Assembly: GCA_900553695.1 (NCBI GenBank) | Contig: USEM01000020.1 | Span: 1-21,035 of the forward strand | Length of the DNA stretch: 21,035 nt | From: an uncultured Clostridium sp. | GTDB taxonomy: Bacteria > Bacillota > Clostridia > TANB77 > CAG-508 | Direction of reading: 5' to 3' | In this document: in pieces, positions 14,633 to 21,035 of the stretch | How the letters are laid out: every line of letters begins with the position of its first letter | Position numbering within the stretch: the stretch's first letter is position 1 | Made by a program: the position numbers and the translations under genes | Notes under the pieces: generated by a model | What the model saw: only the letters and a program-made list of their open reading frames with translations | Database searches by the model: none | What the model was told of the DNA's origin: nothing

Positions 14633-14661
14633 AAAATACCATATTTTTACAAAAACGTCAA
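14633..14661 (-). promoter_or_regulatory. SigA-type promoter of the Spo0E-like gene
   Basis: TTGACG (14656-14661), 17-bp spacer ending in TGG (extended -10), TATTTT (14633-14638); leader of about 40 nt. Confidence 0.75.
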
Positions 14662-14817
14662 TATAAAATAGCGAAAAAGTTAAAATTTTGTGAAATTTCG
14701 TATGTCTTTTTTCCTTATTTTTCACAGTTTTGCACTGTTTTTCATTTTTTTATTTTGCTATTTGCCAATTAATTTGAAATTCCGACATTTTTCCATATTT
14801 TTCCAGGTCTTGTGAAT

Positions 14818-14843
14818 AAAAAAAGAGCTTTAGCCCTTTTTTT
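14818..14843 (-). terminator. Intrinsic terminator after rpmE
   Basis: A/T-flanked stem AAAAAGAGCT/AGCCCTTTTT (14820-14841, one G-U pair) followed by a T run on the minus strand, directly after the rpmE stop. It ends the secY-rpmE transcription unit. Confidence 0.85.
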
Positions 14844-14844
14844 A

Positions 14845-15045
14845 TTATTCAATTCCGTATTTTTTCTTGAATTTATCTGCTCTTCCTCCAGTTGTTTCTC
14901 TTTTTAAGTTACCTGTCCAGAATGCATGGCAGTTAGAGCATATATCTACTTTTAAATCTTTTTTTGTTGAACCAACTTTATATACTTTTCCACAAGCACA
15001 TGTTATAGTTGTTTCTTCATATTGTGGTTGTATGTCTTTTTTCAT
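14845..15045 (-). CDS. rpmE: 50S ribosomal protein L31 (zinc-binding form)
   Basis: 66 aa. The four-cysteine zinc form is shown by ITCACGKVY and VDICSNCHAFWTG. GGRADKFKKKYG near the end is the family signature. AGGAGTG lies 10-11 nt before the ATG. It is the last gene of the ribosomal protein cluster here, whereas in many Bacillota it stands next to rho or prfA. The zinc form is normally used when zinc is plentiful, with a cysteine-free paralogue replacing it under zinc limitation; no paralogue is in view. Confidence 0.96.
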   Translation of the reverse strand: MKKDIQPQYEETTITCACGKVYKVGSTKKDLKVDICSNCHAFWTGNLKRETTGGRADKFKKKYGIE

Positions 15046-15093
15046 TTAGACTTCACTCCTTCTTTTTAATCTATTTGCTAATGTAGCTCTAAG

Positions 15094-15252
15094 TTATGTT
15101 TTATTAGCTGTTTGTTCCTTTTTATACTTTTCTTGTAAGTTGTTTACAACTTGATAAAAAGATACTTTATATGAAAGTTTTGAAATTATGTTCCACAAGC
15201 ATGCGATTATTAATATTATTAAGCATATTTTTTTCCATGATTTTGCAAGCAT
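15094..15252 (-). CDS. Small single-pass membrane protein (52 aa)
   Basis: 52 aa, MLAKSWKKICLIILII and so on. A basic N-terminus (KSWKK) is followed by one transmembrane segment (about residues 9-24) and a polar C-terminal tail of about 28 residues (YQVVNNLQEKYKKEQTANKT), helical and weakly coiled-coil-like. GGGAG lies 9 nt before ATG 15252; an ATG at 15261 abuts that site and is less likely. The gene sits between rplQ (20 nt) and rpmE (48 nt) on the same strand, so it is probably co-transcribed with them. I do not recognise a family. The layout of a short N-terminus, one helix and a charged tail is seen in small division or stress proteins, but that is only a resemblance. Confidence 0.65.
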   Translation of the reverse strand: MLAKSWKKICLIILIIACLWNIISKLSYKVSFYQVVNNLQEKYKKEQTANKT

Positions 15253-15271
15253 AATTCTCATCTCCCTTTAC

Positions 15272-15790
15272 TTATACTAATTCGATTATAACTTTTTCTG
15301 CTGAGTCTCCTCTTCTTGGACCCATTTTGTATATTCTTGTGTATCCACCTTGTCTTCCGGCATATTTTGAAGCTAACTCTCCAAAAAGTTTTGCTGGTAA
15401 ATCTATTTTGTTTCCATCTTTGTCTTTTACTTTGTTTGTGTTTGCCATTATTTTTCTTCTTGCATTTAATCTAGATGGCATATCTTTTTGTCTTTTTTCT
15501 GTTGTTTCTACTTTAACAACTCTTAAATATTCTTTACCATTTTTGCTTGTAACTTTTTCTAATTCTTTGTTACCTTTACTATCTAATTTTGCTTTAACAA
15601 CTTTTTGATCAACTGTTTCAAAGTTATCCTTTTCTTTTATTGCAAGAGCTATTAAATTTTCCGCTAAACTTCTAACTTCTTTTGCTCTAGCTTCAGTTGT
15701 TTCTATTCTTCCATATACTAATAAATCAGTTGTTAAGTTTTTAAGCATTGCCATTCTTTGGTCTGTTGTTTTACCTAATTTTCTAGCCAA
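15272..15790 (-). CDS. rplQ: 50S ribosomal protein L17, enlarged
   Basis: 172 aa from a TTG start (15790), fixed by AGGAGG 9 nt upstream and the conserved MARKLGKTTDQRMAMLKNL. L17 lies near the exit tunnel of the large subunit. The common bacterial form is about 110-130 residues. Here the N-terminal (LTTDLLVYGRIETTEARAKE) and C-terminal (RQGGYTRIYKMGPRRGDSAE) parts are normal, and the middle (about 60-125) is enlarged by about 50 residues rich in lysine (KVTSKNGKEYLRVVKVETTE). It follows rpoA by 21 nt, the standard order. Confidence 0.96.
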   Translation of the reverse strand: MARKLGKTTDQRMAMLKNLTTDLLVYGRIETTEARAKEVRSLAENLIALAIKEKDNFETVDQKVVKAKLDSKGNKELEKVTSKNGKEYLRVVKVETTEKRQKDMPSRLNARRKIMANTNKVKDKDGNKIDLPAKLFGELASKYAGRQGGYTRIYKMGPRRGDSAEKVIIELV

Positions 15791-15811
15791 TTTTTTCAGC
15801 CTCCTCTTTCT

Positions 15812-16759
15812 TTATTCTTCTTCAGAAGCAAAGTTTAATTCTAATGAATGTAATTTATTTGTAACTTCATCTAGTGATTTTTTACCTAGATTTCTTACTT
15901 TCATCATATCTGCTTCTGTCTTATTTGCTAAATCTTGAACTGTTGATATTCCTGCTCTCTTTAAGCAGTTGTATGATCTTACAGATAATTCTAAGTCTTC
16001 TATTGGCATTTCTAATATTCTTTCTCTCTTAGATTCAGCTTTTTCTACCATAACTTTTGTATTTTTAGCTGTTTCTGAAAGATCTATGAATAATTCTAAA
16101 TGTCCTGTCATAACTTTTGCTGCTAAGCTTAATGCTTCATAAGCTTTTAAGCTTCCGTCTGTCCAAACTTCGATTGTTAGTTTATCGTAATCAACCATTT
16201 GGCCAACTCTTGTATTTTCAACTTGATAATTAACTTTCTTTACTGGTGTAAATATAGAGTCTATTGGTAATACATCTATAGCTTGATTTTGAGTTTTGTT
16301 CTTTTCTGCAACATTATATCCTCTGCCTCTATCAACAGTCATCTCCATATGTAAGAAGCCACCTTCTGCTACAGTTGCAATATGCAAATCTGGATTTAGT
16401 ATTTCAATAGATGAGTCTGTAATTATATCTCCTGCTTTAACTTCACCTTCACCATTAAAATCTATTTTTATAGTTTTTACTTCGTTTTCATGCATCTTTA
16501 ATCTTACACTTTTTAAGTTAACTATAATCTCTGGTACATCTTCAATTACATTTGGTATACTAGAAAATTCATGTAATACACCTTCAATTTTTACGCTTGT
16601 AATAGCTGCTCCTGGTAATGAAGATAATAGTATTCTTCTTAAAGAATTTCCTATTGTCATTCCATAACCTCTTTCAAGTGGCTCACATACGAATTTTCCA
16701 TAACTTTCGTCTTCATTTATTGCTAGGCATTCAATATTTGGTTTTTCAAATTCAATCAT
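15812..16759 (-). CDS. rpoA: DNA-directed RNA polymerase alpha subunit
   Basis: 315 aa, normal length. The N-terminal assembly domain (1 to about 230) has ERGYGMTIGNSLRRILLSSLPG (29-50) and VDRGRGY; the C-terminal domain (about 250-308) has IEDLELSVRSYNCLKRAGI and NLGKKSLDEV, which contact UP elements and regulators. A GGAGG-type site precedes the ATG. It lies between rpsD and rplQ, the standard alpha operon order in Bacillota. Confidence 0.98.
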   Translation of the reverse strand: MIEFEKPNIECLAINEDESYGKFVCEPLERGYGMTIGNSLRRILLSSLPGAAITSVKIEGVLHEFSSIPNVIEDVPEIIVNLKSVRLKMHENEVKTIKIDFNGEGEVKAGDIITDSSIEILNPDLHIATVAEGGFLHMEMTVDRGRGYNVAEKNKTQNQAIDVLPIDSIFTPVKKVNYQVENTRVGQMVDYDKLTIEVWTDGSLKAYEALSLAAKVMTGHLELFIDLSETAKNTKVMVEKAESKRERILEMPIEDLELSVRSYNCLKRAGISTVQDLANKTEADMMKVRNLGKKSLDEVTNKLHSLELNFASEEE

Positions 16760-16829
16760 TAATTTTAACCTCCTAATTTAGTTTTGTGTTTAGCCTTATT
16801 CTAAACTGCAAACTCTAAATTCTTAAACT

Positions 16830-17456
16830 CTATCTAGAATATAATTCTACTATTAAGTGCTCTTCTACTGGAATATCTACGTCTTCTCTTGCTGCTAATC
16901 TTAGTACTTTTACTTGTAATTTGTTGTTATCTTTTTCTAACCATTCTGGTATTGGTCTTGTTTTATTAGCTTCAACATTTTCTTTAATTGTTTTGTTATC
17001 TAATTTGTTTTCTCTAACTGATATTACATCTCCTGCTTTGATTAGGTATGATGGAATATCAACTTTTTGACCATTAACTTCAAAGTGTCCATGGTTTACA
17101 AGTTGTCTAGCTTGTGCTCTTGAAACTCCAAAGCCTGCTCTATATACTACGTTATCTAATCTACTTTCTAATATTTGTAGTAAGTTTTCACCTGTTATTC
17201 CTTTTTTATTTTCAGCCATTTCGAAGTATTTTCTGAATTGTTTTTCTCCTACTCCGTAAAAAGATCTTGTTTTTTGTTTTTCTCTTAATTGTGTTCCGTA
17301 TTCAGATAATTTTTTCTTTCCTTGTCCATGTTCACCTGGTGCATAGTTTCTTCTTGTTACACTGCATTTATCTGAATAACATCTTGAACCTTTTAAGAAC
17401 AATTTTTGCCCTTCTCTACGGCAAATACGACATTGTTCGTCTTTATATCTTGACAT
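16830..17456 (-). CDS. rpsD: 30S ribosomal protein S4
   Basis: 208 aa. The N-terminal zinc site is complete (C9, C12, C26, C31), followed by YAPGEHGQ and an S4 RNA-binding domain (LESRLDNVVYRAGFGVSRAQ). S4 binds 16S rRNA early in assembly and in many bacteria represses its own operon. It is in the usual alpha-operon position between rpsK and rpoA. AGGAGG lies just before the ATG. Confidence 0.98.
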   Translation of the reverse strand: MSRYKDEQCRICRREGQKLFLKGSRCYSDKCSVTRRNYAPGEHGQGKKKLSEYGTQLREKQKTRSFYGVGEKQFRKYFEMAENKKGITGENLLQILESRLDNVVYRAGFGVSRAQARQLVNHGHFEVNGQKVDIPSYLIKAGDVISVRENKLDNKTIKENVEANKTRPIPEWLEKDNNKLQVKVLRLAAREDVDIPVEEHLIVELYSR

Positions 17457-17473
17457 TTCCTTTCCTCCTTATT

Positions 17474-17866
17474 CTATACTCTTCTTCTTTTTGGTGGTCT
17501 ACAACCATTATGTGGAATTGGTGTTACATCTTTTATTGCTGTAATTTCAAGTCCTGCTGTTTGTAATGATCTTATAGCAGCTTCTCTTCCTGAACCTGGT
17601 CCTTTTACAAATACTGCAACACTTTTTAATCCATGTTCCATTCCAGCTTTTGCAGCTGTTAAAGCAGCTTCTCCAGCAGCAAATGGTGTGCTCTTTCTTG
17701 AACCTTTAAATCCTAGTTCTCCAGCACTTGCCCATGAGATTACGTTTCCTCTTTCATCTGTAATTGTAACTATTGTATTATTAAAACTAGAATGAATGTG
17801 TGCTTCTCCTTTTTCAATGTTTTTTCTATCTCTTCTTCTAGTAACTTTTTGTGTTGGTTTTGCCAT
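17474..17866 (-). CDS. rpsK: 30S ribosomal protein S11
   Basis: 130 aa, full length. Family motifs include AHIHSSFNNTIVTITD, SAGELGFKGSRKSTPFAA, VKGPGSGREAAIR and the C-terminal DVTPIPHNGCRPPKRRRV. S11 lies on the platform of the small subunit near the mRNA exit. An AGGAGGAAGAG-type site precedes the ATG. A 103-bp gap to rpsM holds no other gene. Confidence 0.98.
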   Translation of the reverse strand: MAKPTQKVTRRRDRKNIEKGEAHIHSSFNNTIVTITDERGNVISWASAGELGFKGSRKSTPFAAGEAALTAAKAGMEHGLKSVAVFVKGPGSGREAAIRSLQTAGLEITAIKDVTPIPHNGCRPPKRRRV

Positions 17867-17969
17867 TTAGCTCTTCCTCCTTTTTTAAATTTGTGAAGTA
17901 AATCTATTTCTTCACGGTTTACTATTCACTAAAGAATGAATTACTTAATATTCTAAGTTTCATTAATTT

Positions 17970-18335
17970 CTATTTGCTTTTCTTGCTAACTACTTTTCTT
18001 GGTCCTTTTCTTGTTCTTGCGTTTGTTTTTGTTCTTTGACCTCTAACTGGTAGTCCTCTCTTATGTCTTGTTCCTCTAAAGCAACCTATTTCTGTAAGTC
18101 TTTTGATATTTAAAGCTACTTCTCTTTTTAAGTCACCTTCAACTTTGTAACCTTCCATAGCTTTTCTTATATCTTGTACTTGATCATCTGTTAAGTCTTT
18201 AACTCTTATATCTGGATTAACTTTAGCTGCTGCTAAAATCTTGTTAGAGCTTGCTCTACCTATTCCATAAATATATGTTAGACCTATTTCAACTCTTTTT
18301 TCTTTTGGTAAGTCAACACCTGCAATACGTGCCAT
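17970..18335 (-). CDS. rpsM: 30S ribosomal protein S13
   Basis: 121 aa from ATG 18335 (MARIAGVDLPKEKR). The open frame has a GTG at 18347, but that is part of the GAGGTG ribosome binding site, so the shorter start is right. Motifs are GIGRASSNKIL, the helix-two-turns-helix region, and RGTRHKRGLPVRGQRTKTNA with a basic tail that reaches the P-site tRNA. Standard place between rpmJ and rpsK. Confidence 0.98.
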   Translation of the reverse strand: MARIAGVDLPKEKRVEIGLTYIYGIGRASSNKILAAAKVNPDIRVKDLTDDQVQDIRKAMEGYKVEGDLKREVALNIKRLTEIGCFRGTRHKRGLPVRGQRTKTNARTRKGPRKVVSKKSK

Positions 18336-18455
18336 AAATTTTTTCACCTCTTTAAATATTTTTTAACTTTTTGGATTGTATATATTAATAAATAAAAATA
18401 GATATTCTTAAAAATTAAGACAGCCGCACTATTTTTATATATTAGCAAAATTTAG

Positions 18456-18569
18456 TTACCCTTGTCTTTGTTTGTGTTTAGGGTTTTCACAAATTACTCT
18501 TGTAACACCTTTTCTTTTAATTATTTTGCATTTTTCGCATATTTTTTTTACTGATGGTCTTACTTTCAT
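18456..18569 (-). CDS. rpmJ: 50S ribosomal protein L36
   Basis: 37 aa: MKVRPSVKKICEKC and so on, ending KHKQRQG. The zinc ligands are Cys11, Cys14, Cys27 and His32, the complete C-C-C-H set of the zinc form. GAGGTGAAAGAA precedes the ATG. It stands between infA and rpsM, its usual place, with about 120 bp of AT-rich sequence before rpsM. Confidence 0.97.
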   Translation of the reverse strand: MKVRPSVKKICEKCKIIKRKGVTRVICENPKHKQRQG

Positions 18570-18594
18570 TTCTTTCACCTCATTGTTTTATTTT

Positions 18595-18813
18595 TTATTT
18601 ATCTCTCCATGTGATTCTGCCTTTTGTTAGATCATATGGTGATAACTCTAATCTTACTTTATCGCCTGGAAGTATTTTAATGTAGTTCATTCTAAGTTTT
18701 CCTGATATATGTGCTAAAACTTGATGTCCATTTTCTAATTCTACTTTGAATTGTGTATTAGGTAAACTTTCTACTACTGTGCCTTCTACTTCAATAACAT
18801 CTTCTTTAGACAA
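18595..18813 (-). CDS. infA: Translation initiation factor IF-1
   Basis: 72 aa, the exact usual length, starting at a TTG (18813) with GGGAGGAAAAG upstream. One S1/OB-fold: VIEVEGTVVESLPNTQFKVE, HISGKLRMNYIKILPGD, LTKGRITWRDK. IF-1 occupies the A site during initiation. It is between map and rpmJ; the small KOW-domain gene often found between map and infA in related bacteria is absent. Confidence 0.97.
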   Translation of the reverse strand: MSKEDVIEVEGTVVESLPNTQFKVELENGHQVLAHISGKLRMNYIKILPGDKVRLELSPYDLTKGRITWRDK

Positions 18814-18870
18814 TTCCTTTTCCTCCCATTTTAAAATTCACATTAACTTGTATATTATATACCATTTTCT

Positions 18871-19638
18871 TTAGATTGTCAATATTTCTGGCTCTTTTTC
18901 TGTAATTAAAATAGTATTTTCATAATGTGCAGATAAACTTCCGTCTTCTGTTACAATTGTCCAGCCATCATCTAATTGATATATGTCAGGCTTTCCCATT
19001 ATTACCATGGGTTCTACAGCTATTGTCATTCCTGGAACAAGTCTTGCTCCTTTACCAGCTTTTCCATAGTTTGGAACTTCTGGTTCTTCGTGCATTTGTC
19101 TACCTATTCCATGTCCTTCAAATTCTCTTACGACTGAATATCCATTTTTATTTACAAATTCACCTATTGCGTGGGAAATGTCGCCTATTCTATTTCCACT
19201 TTTCGCAAATTTGATGCCTTCGTAAAAAGCTTGTTTTGTTATATCTACCAATTTTTTTGCTTCTGGAGAAGTTTCACCAACAATATATGTTCTTGCACAA
19301 TCTCCATGAAATCCATTTTTTAATACCACCAAATCCACGCTCACTATATCTCCCTCATTTAATATAATTTTTTTTGATGGTATGCCATGAATTACAACAT
19401 CATTAATTGAAATACATAAAGTTGCTGGAAAAGGCGCCACTCCTTTTTCATAATGTGGAAAATTCTTTTGTGCAGGTATTGCATCATTTTCCCTTATAAA
19501 TTTTTCAGCTGCTCTATCTAATTCTATTGTTGATATTCCTGGTCTTATTAATTCTTCTACTCTTTTTTGTGTTTGAGAGGCTATTTTAGAAGCTTCTCTC
19601 ATTAATTCAATTTCTCTCTTTGATTTTATCTCAATCAA
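18871..19638 (-). CDS. map: Methionine aminopeptidase, type I
   Basis: 255 aa, starting at TTG 19638. Map removes the initiator methionine. All five metal ligands are present (D102, D113, H176, E209, E240), with the substrate-positioning H84. There is no N-terminal zinc-finger extension. The ribosome binding site is weak (GGGTG) and the gap from the adk stop is 13 nt, so translation is probably coupled to adk, and adk itself depends on a frameshift. Confidence 0.97.
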   Translation of the reverse strand: MIEIKSKREIELMREASKIASQTQKRVEELIRPGISTIELDRAAEKFIRENDAIPAQKNFPHYEKGVAPFPATLCISINDVVIHGIPSKKIILNEGDIVSVDLVVLKNGFHGDCARTYIVGETSPEAKKLVDITKQAFYEGIKFAKSGNRIGDISHAIGEFVNKNGYSVVREFEGHGIGRQMHEEPEVPNYGKAGKGARLVPGMTIAVEPMVIMGKPDIYQLDDGWTIVTEDGSLSAHYENTILITEKEPEILTI

Positions 19639-19651
19639 TTCTATTACACCC

Positions 19652-20306
19652 TTATTCTAAATCTTTTTGAACTTTTTCAGCAACATCATAAGACGTTCTA
19701 CCAGCCTTATTTCCTGCCTTTTCAGTTCTTAATACATTTTTTCCTTCGTAATATTTTATAAGTTCTTCTGCAGTATTTTTATATATTTCTAGTCTGTTTT
19801 GAACAATTTCTGGTTTTTGATCTTCTCTTTGATATAGTTCTCCCCCGCATTTATCGCATATTCCTTCTTGTTTTGGTGGGTTAAATACTACATTATAAAT
19901 TTCGCTGCAGCCTTTGCAGCTTCTTCTATTTGCAATTCTTTCTACTATTTCATCAAAAGGTACTTCAATGTTTAAAGCCATATCTACTTTACTTCCATTT
20001 GATTGTAATAGTTCATCTAGTGCAATTGCTTGGTTTCTTGTTCTTGGGAAACCATCTAATATTGCTCCATTTTCAACATCATTTTCTTCTAGCCTTTTTT
20101 CTAACATTTTAACAGTTATTTCATCTGGAACAAGTTCTCCATTATCCATGTATTTTTTTACTTGTTTTCCAAGTTCTGTTTCATTTTTAAGATTTTCTCT
20201 AAATAAGTCTCCTGTTGAAATGTGTGCAAGTTTTAAATTTTCTGCTAAAACCTTTCCTACTGTTCCTTTACCACTTCCGTGGTGCTCCTAGTAAAACTAT
20301 AAACAT
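19652..20306 (-). CDS. adk: Adenylate kinase, with a +1 frameshift at CGG inside the P-loop
   Basis: Adk interconverts ATP and AMP with two ADP and is normally essential. ATG 20306 opens MFIVLLGAP, then CGG (20277-20279). In frame 0 only K-W and a stop follow. Skipping the C gives GSGKGTVGKVLAENLKLAHI, then STGDLFRENL, and from 20149 an open frame to 19652. The joined protein of 217 aa is the standard long form. The P-loop GAPGSGKGT is restored exactly, and the LID has a four-cysteine zinc site (CKGC and CDKC). AGGAGGAATAA lies upstream of the ATG. All of the protein after residue 9, including the catalytic core, depends on the shift. An internal start at 20149 would lack the P-loop and be inactive. 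Confidence 0.95.
20277..20279 (-). other. CGG +1 frameshift site in adk
   Basis: Frame 0 reads GGA GCA CCA CGG AAG TGG TAA (stop). Dropping the C reads CCA GGA AGT GGT AAA GGA, that is GAPGSGKG. Confidence 0.93.
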
Positions 20307-20350
20307 ATAATTATTCCTCCTACATAAATAATGAAAATAAAATAATCTCT

Positions 20351-20381
20351 GATAAGTTTTTGGCTTACGCCAAAAACTATC
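20351..20381. promoter_or_regulatory. Hairpin between secY and adk
   Basis: A perfect 10-bp stem (20355-20364 and 20369-20378, AGTTTTTGGC) with loop TTAC, extendable with one bulge. It is surrounded by AT-rich inverted sequence (TAAATAATGA near 20323 and TCATTATTATTTA near 20396). There is no T run straight after it, so it may be an attenuator, an mRNA processing or stability element, or a small palindromic repeat. Confidence 0.55.
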
Positions 20382-20406
20382 ATTAATTATTATTATTCAT
20401 TATTAT

Positions 20407-21035
20407 TTACTCTAAGAATCCTTTATAGTGTCTCATTACTAATCTTGATTCTAGTTGTTGTACTGTCTCAAGCGCAACACCTACTACGATTAATATTGAT
20501 GTTCCACCAAAAGTTATATTCAAGTTTGTAAAGCTTAAAAGCATTGGTAAAATAGCAATTAAACTTAGGAACAATCCTCCAAACAAAGTTATTTTTTTCA
20601 TTATTGATGATAAATATTCTGTTGTTGGTTTTCCTGCTCTTATACCTGGTATGAAACCACCATTTTTCTTTATATTGCTTGATACTTCTGCTGGATTAAA
20701 TGTTGCATAAGTATAAAAGTAAGTAAATGCTATTATTAAAACTAAATAAACAAGTGCATTTGCTATTGTATAACCTATACCAAATTGTGCAGATGATGTT
20801 GACATTGAAAATTTATAAACACCTGCCCAAAATCCAGTAGCTGTAGCAATGTTACTATTAAACATTGGTATTATCATTGCTGGGAATGTTAGTAATGATG
20901 ATGCAAAGATAACTGGCATTACACCTGCCATAGCAAGTTTTAATGGGATATGTGTATTTTGACCACCATACATTTTTCTACCAACTACTTTTTTAGCATA
21001 TTGTACTGGTACTCTTCTTTCAGCTTCTTGTACAA
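20407..21035 (-). CDS. secY: Protein translocase subunit SecY, C-terminal part (cut by window edge)
   Basis: About 209 codons, entering the window from the right and ending with TAA at 20407. SecY is the channel of the Sec translocon. Motifs are RRVPVQYAKKVVGRKMYGGQ (just inside the edge), IPLKLAMAGVMPVIFASSLL, FNPAEVSSNIKKNGGFIPGIR and the terminal ETVQQLESRLVMRHYKGFLE. About five transmembrane helices are visible (TM6-TM10). It heads the visible part of the operon leading into adk. Confidence 0.97.
   Translation of the reverse strand, partial: VQEAERRVPVQYAKKVVGRKMYGGQNTHIPLKLAMAGVMPVIFASSLLTFPAMIIPMFNSNIATATGFWAGVYKFSMSTSSAQFGIGYTIANALVYLVLIIAFTYFYTYATFNPAEVSSNIKKNGGFIPGIRAGKPTTEYLSSIMKKITLFGGLFLSLIAILPMLLSFTNLNITFGGTSILIVVGVALETVQQLESRLVMRHYKGFLE

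Noticed and set aside
18336..18347. GTG start for rpsM and TTG start for murE (12238)
   Set aside because: Both lie within or ahead of the ribosome binding site; the downstream ATG codons match the conserved N-termini.
6442..20279. The five one-base insertions as random sequencing or assembly errors, or as pseudogenes
   Set aside because: Errors should fall in any phase and context. All five lie exactly between a codon and a GGN glycine codon and create CGG. The flanking genes are otherwise intact and mostly essential, and no ordinary CGG codon exists in the window. A systematic error cannot be excluded without reads, so it is listed as the main way to refute the finding.
6442..20279. prfB-like programmed frameshift with an upstream Shine-Dalgarno-like stimulator
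   Set aside because: The bases before the five CGG codons share no AGGGGG-type element, no stop codon stands at the shift point, and the P-site codons differ (CCA, TTA, GTC, ATG, CTT).
1..21035. tRNA, rRNA, CRISPR array, complete insertion sequence or prophage genes
   Set aside because: I looked for tRNA-like cloverleaf arms, regularly spaced repeats and transposase or phage proteins and saw none. In particular, no tRNA gene that would explain CGG decoding lies in the window.

Overview
The window looks like a chromosomal segment of a low-GC, anaerobic, endospore-forming member of the Bacillota, most likely class Clostridia. The grounds are a pyruvate:ferredoxin oxidoreductase (por) operon, RNase J and RNase Y, a pro-sigma-K gene, a Spo0E-like phosphatase, a MurE with the meso-diaminopimelate DNPR motif, the secY-adk-map-infA-rpmJ-rpsM-rpsK-rpsD-rpoA-rplQ order, SigA promoters with 17-bp spacers, and strong AGGAGG ribosome binding sites. 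Only two small genes are on the + strand. Species cannot be told from the sequence.

Layout: 1-930 por operon end (porD start, porG) and its promoter; 930-5970 rnj, a DUF4143-type AAA ATPase and rny, each with its own SigA-type promoter and terminator; 6060-7400 a small zinc-ribbon protein (+), sigK (-) and a 66-aa orphan (+); 7449-12290 a murE-mraY-ftsW-murG operon; 12300-14660 an accessory stretch with an Rpn-type C-terminal fragment, a pilin-like leucine-rich-repeat surface protein, a 47-aa Spo0E-like gene and repeated hairpins; 14818-21035 a ribosomal protein operon running from secY (partial) to rpmE.

The main discovery candidate is a translational one. Four conserved genes (adk, mraY, ftsW and sigK, the last one twice) are each out of frame by exactly one extra base. 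At all five sites the reading-frame codon is CGG, and ignoring its C restores the conserved protein with a glycine (GGA or GGG). I read through every CCG trinucleotide on the + strand against the gene frames. CGG never occurs as an ordinary in-frame codon in the roughly 6,000 codons of the window; its only five in-frame occurrences are these five shift sites. This suggests that CGG has lost its arginine meaning and acts as a +1 frameshift (or four-base CGGN glycine) signal. The alternative, a systematic sequencing error, would have to hit only the boundary just before a glycine codon.

Functionally, the cell wall operon makes lipid I (MraY), lipid II (MurG), the meso-DAP stem (MurE) and polymerised glycan (FtsW/SpoVE type). 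RNase J and RNase Y cover mRNA decay. SigK and the Spo0E-like protein mark the sporulation programme. If the frameshift reading is right, membrane-step wall synthesis, nucleotide homeostasis and late sporulation all depend on efficient shifting at CGG.
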